Origin: Gammaproteobacteria bacterium | GTDB taxonomy: Bacteria; Pseudomonadota; Gammaproteobacteria; SZUA-229 | Length of the DNA stretch: 5,553 nt | Direction of reading: 5' to 3' | Assembly: GCA_021768055.1 (NCBI GenBank) | Contig: JAASSE010000097.1 | Location: 1-5,553, forward strand | Shown: positions 1-5,090 of the stretch, piece after piece | Layout of the letters: each line of letters starts with the position of its first letter | How positions within the stretch are numbered: the first letter of the stretch is position 1 | Notes under the pieces: model-generated | The model's input: only the letters and a program-made list of their open reading frames with translations | Databases searched by the model: none | Told to the model about the DNA's origin: nothing | Program-made: the position numbers and the translations under genes

Positions 1-174
1 CAGGGCGTGTTGGTCAAGGAGAAAGACCTGGCAAATACCACGTACAGGTTCTCACTCGAAGATGGCACGGTCATCGAGGCGAAAGGCAATGAAGAAATTA
101 TATACGACGGAGAAGTGCATACCGCAGCAAATTTATATGATGCCCTGAAGGAGGGCTATTACGGCAAGTTTTAA
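1..174 (+). CDS. nrdJa: C-terminal end of class II (B12-dependent) ribonucleotide reductase large subunit, NrdJa type (partial)
   Basis: An open frame enters from the left edge and stops at TAA 172-174, leaving 57 C-terminal residues; the start lies outside the window. The fragment ends in YDGEVHTAANLYDALKEGYY followed by GKF, preceded by an FSLEDG-type beta segment. This resembles, from memory, the C-terminus of Pseudomonas-type NrdJa, the catalytic chain of the split adenosylcobalamin-dependent ribonucleotide reductase. That chain reduces ribonucleotides to deoxyribonucleotides by a radical made from adenosylcobalamin, with no need for oxygen. None of the catalytic cysteines or the B12 site lies in this fragment, so the call rests on the tail similarity and on the NrdJb-like gene 37 nt downstream, the usual arrangement for the split enzyme. 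Another identity is possible but unlikely given that neighbour. Confidence 0.72.
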   Translation, partial: QGVLVKEKDLANTTYRFSLEDGTVIEAKGNEEIIYDGEVHTAANLYDALKEGYYGKF

Positions 175-196
175 TCAAGGAAATAACAATAACAAC

Positions 197-207
197 AAGG
201 TAAGGTG
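197..207 (+). promoter_or_regulatory. Ribosome binding site of nrdJb
   Basis: Two purine-rich AAGG blocks (197-200 and 202-205, the second reading AAGGTG) lie 4-11 nt before the ATG at 212. The strong site fixes this start. It suggests nrdJb is translated efficiently in its own right rather than only by coupling to the gene that ends at 174. Confidence 0.6.
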
Positions 208-211
208 AAAC

Positions 212-952
212 ATGACTACTGAAATTAAAAAGAAAATTGTCGGTTACGAAGTTCTCGACAACGAACCGGAAACTAAAGAAGAAGAGGCGGTTTCAGCCGA
301 AACTGTTGAGCAGGAAAAACCAACACCTGAAATAACATCCGCAGAAATCATCCACATGCACGAAAAGCTAGAGCGGCCGGATATGCTGCTCGGTTCGACC
401 TACAAAATAAAAACGCCACAGTCGGAGCATGCACTGTACATAACCATCAATGATATTGTGCTGAACCCGGGTACCGAGCATGAGATGCGTCGCCCTTATG
501 AAATATTTATCAACTCCAAAAACATGGACCACTTTCAGTGGATTGTTGCATTAACACGCATCATATCTGCCGTGTTCAGGAAAGGCGGAGACGTGACTTT
601 CCTGGTAGACGAGTTGCGCAGCGTGTTCGACCCGCGCGGTGGTTATTTCAAGAAAGGTGGAAAATACAAACCGTCGCTGGTGGCAGAAATAGGCGATGCC
701 ATCGAATGTCATATGAAAATGATTGGCATGATCGAAGACAAGGGAATAGACGAATGCCAGAGAGAAATGCTGGATGCCAAGAGAAAGGAATATGAAGCCA
801 TACATCACAATGGCGATAATGATGGCGCAACCGCGACTGCAACTGACTTCCCGCCCAATTCCCAGTTATGCAAAAAATGCTACACCAAGGCAGTGATCAG
901 CATGGATGGTTGTATGACTTGCCTGAATTGTGGTGATTCAAAATGCAATTAA
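212..952 (+). CDS. nrdJb: NrdJb, small chain of split class II ribonucleotide reductase (TSCPD-like domain plus C-terminal cysteine cluster)
   Basis: This 246-residue protein matches the pattern of Pseudomonas NrdJb, which supplies the C-terminal part of NrdJ as a separate chain and is needed with NrdJa to reduce ribonucleotides in the cytoplasm. Residues 1-50 are charged and acid-rich, with a KKIVGYEV start typical of the family. Residues about 60-155 carry the TSCPD-like region, with LYITINDIVLNPGTEHE, RRPYEIFINSKN, and LTRIISAVFRKGGDVTFL. A second variable, charged stretch (about 180-215) leads to a C-terminal cluster with cysteines at 220, 223, 234, 237, 240 and 245 (CKKC, then GCMTCLNCGDSKC). 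This cluster resembles the redox-active or zinc-binding tail of class II reductases, which carries electrons from thioredoxin or glutaredoxin to the active site. The ATG follows a good ribosome site, and the upstream partner ends 37 nt earlier, so the two are probably one operon. The promoter is outside the window. The family call is strong; which cysteine pair acts as the shuttle cannot be told from sequence. Confidence 0.88.
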   Translation: MTTEIKKKIVGYEVLDNEPETKEEEAVSAETVEQEKPTPEITSAEIIHMHEKLERPDMLLGSTYKIKTPQSEHALYITINDIVLNPGTEHEMRRPYEIFINSKNMDHFQWIVALTRIISAVFRKGGDVTFLVDELRSVFDPRGGYFKKGGKYKPSLVAEIGDAIECHMKMIGMIEDKGIDECQREMLDAKRKEYEAIHHNGDNDGATATATDFPPNSQLCKKCYTKAVISMDGCMTCLNCGDSKCN

Positions 953-953
953 C

Positions 954-1081
954 CCGGCATCGGCAGGCGAAAACAGGCAATTCACAAGTATCAAGCGCTG
1001 ATTATTACCGGAAAATTCACTGGCCGGACATGGTATTTGGACCGGTCAATCTGTGGAGCCTGCCGTCGGCGTCTTTCTTTT
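954..1081 (+). terminator. Candidate structured 3' end of nrdJab transcript (branched fold ending in a U-rich run)
   Basis: CGGCAGGC (961-968) is perfectly complementary to GCCTGCCG (1058-1065). Beyond an internal loop, CCG 954-956 can pair with CGG 1067-1069. Inside, TTCAC 1016-1020 pairs with GTGGA 1053-1057 (one G-U), stacked on TGGCCGG 1021-1027 with CCGGTCA 1042-1048 (one G-U) and a 14-nt loop. Directly after comes TCTTTCTTTT (1072-1081). A short local hairpin, TGCC 1061-1064 with GGCG 1068-1071, also sits right before the T run and is a classical if weak intrinsic terminator. Termination after nrdJb is the simplest reading. A processed small RNA or an attenuator is possible. Base pairing was worked out by eye, with no folding energy calculated. 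Confidence 0.4.
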
Positions 1082-1188
1082 ACAGAAGTCCAGACAGGAA
1101 AAGATAAAGGCATCATTTGATATAGATCATTTAACATCTACCGTATTTACAGAAGAATGATCGATTCCTGATTATCCGGTCTGTAAAT
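1079..1188 (+). repeat. Three copies of TTTACAGA around the FNR-type box
   Basis: TTTACAGAAG occurs exactly at 1079-1088 and again at 1146-1155. The core also occurs inverted as TCTGTAAAT at 1180-1188, so ATTTACAGA (1145-1153) and TCTGTAAAT (1180-1188) form a perfect 9-bp inverted repeat with a 26-bp spacer. The last copy ends one base before the TTG start at 1190. The copies could be operator sites for a second regulator. The inverted pair could also act as an RNA hairpin at the start codon, but only if transcription begins upstream of 1145. No known regulator consensus is claimed. Confidence 0.4.
1117..1130 (+). promoter_or_regulatory. FNR/ANR-type box upstream of the radical SAM-ubiUV run
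   Basis: The sequence TTGATATAGATCAT matches the CRP/FNR-family consensus TTGAT-N4-ATCAA at 9 of 10 fixed positions. Its centre is at 1123.5. If the site acts in the usual class II position (-41.5), transcription would start near 1165. A -10-like AAGAAT then falls at 1153-1158 (4 of 6), and the leader would be about 25 nt. Activation under low oxygen by FNR, ANR or a Dnr-like relative is inferred. It agrees with reports that E. coli ubiUV is under FNR control. No good -35 is needed or seen at such promoters. Confidence 0.65.
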
Positions 1189-1189
1189 C

Positions 1190-2158
1190 TTGAATCTTTC
1201 ACAGTATGTAACGACGTTCGGCCAGGTCATGCTGGCCCGCTACGGTGAGCGTGTCCACAAGATTGCCATAGACGCCGGGCTAACCTGTCCAAACCGTGAT
1301 GGCACTATTGGTCGGGGCGGTTGTACTTTTTGTAATAACGTATCATTCAGCCCGAACGGGCGTAAGCCAAGCCTACTTGCGGAACAAATTGAATCCGGCA
1401 GACAGGTCATCAGAAAACGAACCGGTGCAAAGAAATATATTGCCTATTTCCAGGCCTATACCAACACCTATGCCGATACTTGTGAACTTGCTCATCTGTA
1501 TGAGCAGGCACTGAAGCAGCCTGATGTCATTGGCCTGGCCGTGGGTACGCGGCCTGATTGCGTTGCTGATGAGGTGCTCGATCTGTTAGCGGACTATCAG
1601 CAGCAAGGTTATGAGGTCTGGCTGGAGCTGGGTCTGCAGTCTGCACACGATGCTACACTGGATCATGTTAACAGGGGACATGGGTTTGCCGAATACGAAC
1701 AGGCAACGTTAAAAGCGCGCGGTCGTGGCATCCAGGTTTGTACGCATCTTATTCTTGGTTTGCCGGGAGAGTCGACCAACCATCATATTTTTTCACTCGA
1801 AAGGGTGCTGGAACTTGGTCTCGATGGACTCAAGATCCATCCTCTGCATGTTGTTAAAGGCACGCAGCTGGCCAATGAATGGCGCCGTGGCGAATATCGT
1901 CCTTTGACTATGGATGAATATGTCTCTGACGTTGTCGAACTGGTAAATCGAACACCTGATGAAATTATCTTTCATCGTCTTACCGGCACGGCATCACCAA
2001 AGATATTACTGGCACCTGAATGGTGCTCGAAAAAATGGCAGGTACTTAACCGTATAACACAAGCCCTGGCTAAACAGCGCAGGAGCATATCTGATAACCG
2101 ACACATTGCACCATCGCCGCTGGCGGCCAGCAACCTGGCGTGCTCAACCGGGGTGTGA
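1190..2158 (+). CDS. TIGR01212/YhcC-type radical SAM protein
   Basis: This 322-residue protein is the same type as E. coli YhcC (about 309 residues), with which it shares, from memory, CPNRDGTIGRGGCTFCN, YFQAYTNTYA, GLAVGTRPDCV, GYEVWLELGLQ, HLILGLPGE and KIHPLHVVKG. Cysteines 33, 45 and 48 form the expected 4Fe-4S site that cleaves S-adenosylmethionine (Elp3-like radical SAM fold, with the first spacing longer than the common CxxxC). The substrate of this family is not known to me. The start is TTG at 1190. An in-frame stop lies at 1184-1186, and the residues after TTG (NLSQYVTTFG) align with the N-terminus of YhcC, whereas the next ATG (1229) would cut that part off. No Shine-Dalgarno sequence is visible, so translation may be weak or unusual. 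The gene stops one base before the ubiU ATG, which makes co-transcription very likely. A role tied to anaerobic quinone synthesis is inference from this linkage only. The C-terminal 25 or so residues look variable. Confidence 0.9.
   Translation: MNLSQYVTTFGQVMLARYGERVHKIAIDAGLTCPNRDGTIGRGGCTFCNNVSFSPNGRKPSLLAEQIESGRQVIRKRTGAKKYIAYFQAYTNTYADTCELAHLYEQALKQPDVIGLAVGTRPDCVADEVLDLLADYQQQGYEVWLELGLQSAHDATLDHVNRGHGFAEYEQATLKARGRGIQVCTHLILGLPGESTNHHIFSLERVLELGLDGLKIHPLHVVKGTQLANEWRRGEYRPLTMDEYVSDVVELVNRTPDEIIFHRLTGTASPKILLAPEWCSKKWQVLNRITQALAKQRRSISDNRHIAPSPLAASNLACSTGV
2150..2155 (+). promoter_or_regulatory. Ribosome binding site of ubiU inside the preceding gene
   Basis: GGGGTG (2150-2155) lies 4 nt before the ATG at 2160 and overlaps the last codons and stop of the radical SAM gene. 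It supports the 2160 start over a longer open frame beginning at 2106. It also predicts translational coupling. Confidence 0.5.
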
Positions 2159-2159
2159 T

Positions 2160-3155
2160 ATGGAACTTGTATGTCCTGCCGGTAATTTACCTTCACTCAA
2201 GGCCGCAGTTGATAACGGTGCCAATGCGGTATACATGGGTTTTCGTGATGATACCAATGCGCGCCATTTCGCCGGGCTTAATTTTGACGACAAGCGCGCG
2301 GAGGAAGGTATTCGCTACGCGCATGATCGCAGTGTAAAAGTATTCGCTGCTATCAATACCTACCCACAACCATCAGGCTGGTCACGCTGGCAACATGCCG
2401 TTGACCATGCTGCGGAGCTGGGCATTGATGCCCTGATCCTCGCCGATATCGGTGTCATGGATTATGCCTGCAACCGCTGGCCTGAACTCAGATTACATTT
2501 GTCCGTACAGGGCTCGGCAACCAGCGCAGAAGCTATCAGGTTTTATCAGCAAAATTTCGGCATCCAGCGTGTTGTGTTACCGCGCGTGTTATCACTCAAG
2601 CAGGTCAGGCAGGTAGCGCAGGACAGTCCGGTGCCGATAGAAGTGTTTGGCTTCGGCAGCCTATGTGTCATGGTGGAAGGGCGATGCCTGCTGTCTTCCT
2701 ATGTGACCGGCAGATCGCCGAATACCTACGGTGCATGTTCACCGGCTGATTCTGTCAGCTGGAATGAAACCCCGGACGGTCTTGAAACCAGGCTCAACAA
2801 CATACTCATCGATAAACGTGCACCGGGAGAATCAGCCGGTTACCCCACCCTGTGCAAGGGACGTTTTCATGTCAGTGGCAACACCTATTACGCGATTGAA
2901 GAACCCACCAGCCTGAATACACTGGAATTATTGCCGGAACTGCAGTCTGTTGGTGTGGCGGCTATCAAGATTGAAGGTCGGCAGCGTAGCCCGGCCTACG
3001 TCACGCAAGTGACAAAAGTATGGCGTGCTGCTATCGACGAATGCATGCAGGACCCGGATAACTACAGCGTTAAGCTTCCCTGGCTTTCGGTTCTTGAGAA
3101 AGTATCAGAAGGCTCGCAGACGACACTCGGCGCATATCATCGACCCTGGCAGTAA
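2160..3155 (+). CDS. ubiU: UbiU, O2-independent ubiquinone hydroxylation protein (peptidase U32 family, 4Fe-4S)
   Basis: UbiU works with UbiV, and with UbiT as the lipid-binding partner, to add hydroxyl groups to the ubiquinone ring when oxygen is absent. The protein is 331 residues, the length I recall for E. coli UbiU (YhbU). It starts [20 protein letters not shown] and carries [66 protein letters not shown] and [11 protein letters not shown] at the end. Cysteines fall at 169, 176, 193 and 232, the same numbers as the four 4Fe-4S ligands reported for E. coli UbiU, so the cluster should be intact. Older labels call this family collagenase or peptidase, but no protease role is indicated. The gene begins 1 nt after the radical SAM gene and ends 5 nt before ubiV, so UbiU and UbiV should be made together. 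Starting at 2160 rather than earlier is supported by the ribosome site and the family N-terminus. Confidence 0.95.
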   Translation: MELVCPAGNLPSLKAAVDNGANAVYMGFRDDTNARHFAGLNFDDKRAEEGIRYAHDRSVKVFAAINTYPQPSGWSRWQHAVDHAAELGIDALILADIGVMDYACNRWPELRLHLSVQGSATSAEAIRFYQQNFGIQRVVLPRVLSLKQVRQVAQDSPVPIEVFGFGSLCVMVEGRCLLSSYVTGRSPNTYGACSPADSVSWNETPDGLETRLNNILIDKRAPGESAGYPTLCKGRFHVSGNTYYAIEEPTSLNTLELLPELQSVGVAAIKIEGRQRSPAYVTQVTKVWRAAIDECMQDPDNYSVKLPWLSVLEKVSEGSQTTLGAYHRPWQ

Positions 3156-3160
3156 TTACA

Positions 3161-4084
3161 ATGACGCACAGACCAAAGTTATCACTGGGACCGATTCTTT
3201 ATTACTGGCCGCGCGAGCAGGTATTCAGCTTTTATCAGCGTATTGCAGATACGCCGGTGGATATTGTTTACCTGGGAGAGACCGTATGCTCAAAACGTCG
3301 TGACATGAGATCAGATGCATGGCTGCAACTGGCAGACATGCTGCAACAGGCCGGCAAGCAAGTAGTGTTATCCACGTTGACGCTGATTGAGGCAAGTTCC
3401 GAACTGAGTACGCTGCGGAAAATCTGCAGCAATGATAAATATTCGGTTGAAGCCAACGACATGGCGGCTGTTCAATTGATGTCAGGCAACAGGGAGTTTG
3501 TCACAGGCCCTGCTGTTAACATTTACAACTCACGTACCCTGTCTGTGCTGGCCAGGTCAGGCCTGAAGCGCTGGACCCTGCCAGTCGAGTTATCGAAACA
3601 GACACTGGCATCACTGCACAAGAACAGGCCTGAAGGTGTCGAAACAGAAGTATTTGCTTTTGGCAGACTGCCGCTTGCTTATTCGGCCCGGTGTTTTACG
3701 GCACGCGCACATAATTTGCCAAAAGATGATTGCCAGTTCCGCTGCCTGGATTATGCGGATGGCTTGATGCTGCGTACGCGTGAAGACGAATCATTTCTCG
3801 TGCTTAATGGCATACAGACGCAATCGGCCAAAACACAAAACCTGGTCAATGATATTAATGATTTTATTGATCTTGAGATAGATGTTTTGCGCATAAGTCC
3901 ACAGTCAAATAATACTGAAAGAGTGATTGAAATATTCCATGAATGCCTGCATGGAAATATTACAAAGAGCGAAGCAGAAACCAGTTTGCAGAAATATATG
4001 ATGTCAGGTGAATGCAATGGCTACTGGCACGCCATGCCCGGCATGGTTAATAGCTGTGCCGGTAATGAACAGGAGTGTGCATGA
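3161..4084 (+). CDS. ubiV: UbiV, partner of UbiU in O2-independent ubiquinone synthesis (peptidase U32 family, 4Fe-4S)
   Basis: UbiV forms a heterodimer with UbiU, and both carry 4Fe-4S clusters needed for ring hydroxylation without oxygen. This protein has 307 residues, slightly longer than E. coli UbiV (YhbV, about 292). Recognisable blocks are [11 protein letters not shown] (7-17), [12 protein letters not shown] (36-47), [30 protein letters not shown] (about 172-183), [11 protein letters not shown] and the end motif ECNGYW (284-289). Cysteines 43, 178, 191 and 195 correspond to the E. coli ligands C39, C180, C193 and C197, with the same 13- and 4-residue spacings between the last three. 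After ECNGYW there is a tail with two more cysteines (299 and 306). The gene starts 5 nt after ubiU with no clear ribosome site, so it probably depends on coupled translation. Its stop overlaps the next ATG as ATGA. Confidence 0.95.
   Translation: MTHRPKLSLGPILYYWPREQVFSFYQRIADTPVDIVYLGETVCSKRRDMRSDAWLQLADMLQQAGKQVVLSTLTLIEASSELSTLRKICSNDKYSVEANDMAAVQLMSGNREFVTGPAVNIYNSRTLSVLARSGLKRWTLPVELSKQTLASLHKNRPEGVETEVFAFGRLPLAYSARCFTARAHNLPKDDCQFRCLDYADGLMLRTREDESFLVLNGIQTQSAKTQNLVNDINDFIDLEIDVLRISPQSNNTERVIEIFHECLHGNITKSEAETSLQKYMMSGECNGYWHAMPGMVNSCAGNEQECA
4071..4075 (+). promoter_or_regulatory. Ribosome binding site of the dioxygenase gene inside ubiV
   Basis: AGGAG lies 5 nt before the ATG at 4081 and 8 nt before a second ATG at 4084, within the last codons of ubiV. 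Both starts are reachable. The site plus the ATGA overlap point to re-initiation by ribosomes finishing ubiV. Confidence 0.6.
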
Positions 4085-5007
4085 TGAATGCTCCATTAGC
4101 GCAGACAGTTGCACAGTTCACTAAACGTTACAAAATGGGCAACCCGTTTGATTTGGATAATGAAAAAGCCTACCTGGCATGGCGGGATAGCAAGCTTGAA
4201 AATTATCCTGAGCATATCGAAGACATAATCGTAGAAATCAATAACCCGGCGGCTTTAACTACTGCGGAATACAAGGCGCTTCATACACGAGCAGTAAAAA
4301 CCAATATGGCTGTGTATGCAGGGAAAACCGGAAAGGACCCTGACAAAAACATACCCGCGAAACTTGGAAAGCAGTTTGGCCTGACCGAGCTGGATGACAA
4401 CATGGGTGCGGATGATGGCGTCACTTCCCTGAAAGTCGTCTCGGGGCAATGGCGCGGTGGTTATATTCCCTATACCAACAAGCCTATCCATTGGCACACC
4501 GACGGTTACTACAACACGCTCGACCACCAGATTCGTGCACTGTTCCTGCACTGCGTCTCACCCGCGGCTGCAGGTGGTGAAAATGCATTGCTGGATCATG
4601 AGATAGCCTATATCCACCTGCGGGACTTGAACCCGGACTATATCGAGGCGTTGATGGCGGCTGATGTAATGACAATTCCGGCCAATATCGAGAACGGCAA
4701 TGAGATACGCCCGGTGTGTACAGGGCCGGTTTTTTCAGTCATGTCGGACGGTAATCTGCATATGCGCTACACCGCCCGTACCCGAAGTATAGAGTGGAAA
4801 GATGATGCTGTTACCCAGGCTGCAGTTAAGGCACTGTGCGAGTTTCTGGATTCCGAATCTCCCTTCATTTATCGCGCAACACTGCAATCGGGGCAGGGAT
4901 TGATCAGCAATAATGTGTTGCATGATCGTTCAGGCTTCGAGGAAGACGAAGGCCATAAGCGGCTTTTATACAGGCTGCGCTACTACCAGCGCATCAATGA
5001 AACCTGA
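4081..5007 (+). CDS. TauD/TfdA-type Fe(II)/2-oxoglutarate-dependent dioxygenase
   Basis: This 308-residue protein belongs to the TauD/TfdA family, which uses O2, Fe(II) and usually 2-oxoglutarate to hydroxylate a small molecule, often releasing sulfite or another group. The metal triad is visible: H139 and D141 in [10 protein letters not shown], and H281 in [10 protein letters not shown]. Arg 294 and 298 in [10 protein letters not shown] sit where the family binds the 2-oxoglutarate carboxylate. The N-terminal part ([21 protein letters not shown]) is shared with a subgroup of proteobacterial TauD-like proteins. The substrate cannot be told, and nothing specifically indicates taurine. The gene overlaps ubiV by ATGA, so it should be made together with the anaerobic ubiquinone proteins, which is odd for an enzyme that needs oxygen. 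The start could be 4081 or 4084. A GTG at 4075 is unlikely because it overlaps the ribosome site. Confidence 0.88.
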   Translation: MMNAPLAQTVAQFTKRYKMGNPFDLDNEKAYLAWRDSKLENYPEHIEDIIVEINNPAALTTAEYKALHTRAVKTNMAVYAGKTGKDPDKNIPAKLGKQFGLTELDDNMGADDGVTSLKVVSGQWRGGYIPYTNKPIHWHTDGYYNTLDHQIRALFLHCVSPAAAGGENALLDHEIAYIHLRDLNPDYIEALMAADVMTIPANIENGNEIRPVCTGPVFSVMSDGNLHMRYTARTRSIEWKDDAVTQAAVKALCEFLDSESPFIYRATLQSGQGLISNNVLHDRSGFEEDEGHKRLLYRLRYYQRINET

Positions 5008-5013
5008 GCAAGA

Positions 5014-5041
5014 AAGTTAAAAGTTTTAAGTTACAAGTTGC
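5014..5041 (+). repeat. Four tandem 7-bp repeats (AAGTTNN)
   Basis: AAGTT occurs at 5014, 5021, 5028 and 5035, exactly 7 bp apart. The four units are AAGTTAA, AAGTTTT, AAGTTAC and AAGTTGC. The array begins 6 bp after the dioxygenase stop and is the only period-7 tract noticed in the window. It may be a small dispersed heptamer repeat or a binding array; its function is unknown. Confidence 0.6.
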
Positions 5042-5073
5042 GTGTGTAATACTAAATAATTGCAACTAGTAAC
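5030..5073 (+). repeat. Inverted repeat (12-bp arms, one mismatch) between dioxygenase and cytochrome genes
   Basis: GTTACAAGTTGC (5030-5041) and GCAACTAGTAAC (5062-5073) are complementary at 11 of 12 positions around a 20-nt AT-rich loop. The left arm is made from the last two heptamers of the tandem array. The RNA could fold into a hairpin at the end of the ubiUV run, but there is no T run behind it, so it is not a typical intrinsic terminator. The loop contains AATAAT (5055-5060), a possible -10 for the next gene, but no convincing -35 was found. Confidence 0.55.
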
Positions 5074-5090
5074 CCGCGTATGGCTTCCAT

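Noticed and set aside
1040..1047. Palindrome GACCGGTC as an operator
   Set aside because: It is only 8 bp, lies far from the predicted promoter and is better explained as part of the right arm of the 1021-1048 hairpin.
953..1189. Cobalamin riboswitch near the B12-dependent reductase
   Set aside because: The region lies downstream of nrdJb, not upstream of a B12 gene, and I could not find a B12-box-like core in it. TPP, FMN and c-di-GMP class I core motifs were also not seen.
2106..2159. Longer N-terminus for UbiU beginning at 2106
   Set aside because: It would overlap the radical SAM gene by about 50 bp and add residues absent from the family. The MELVCPAGN start at 2160 has its own ribosome site and gives the expected 331 residues.
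4075..4080. GTG at 4075 as start of the dioxygenase
   Set aside because: It overlaps the AGGAG ribosome site at 4071-4075, so it cannot be served by it. ATG 4081 or 4084 is correctly spaced.
2160..4084. Reading the two U32-family genes as secreted collagenase-like proteases
   Set aside because: Neither has a signal peptide, both keep the four 4Fe-4S cysteines of UbiU and UbiV at matching positions, and their order and spacing are those of ubiUV.
4255..4551. Reverse-strand open frame of 98 residues inside the dioxygenase gene
   Set aside because: It lies fully opposite a well-supported conserved gene, has no recognisable domain and no ribosome site was noted. The same holds for the other short frames opposite or within nrdJb, ubiU, ubiV and the radical SAM gene.
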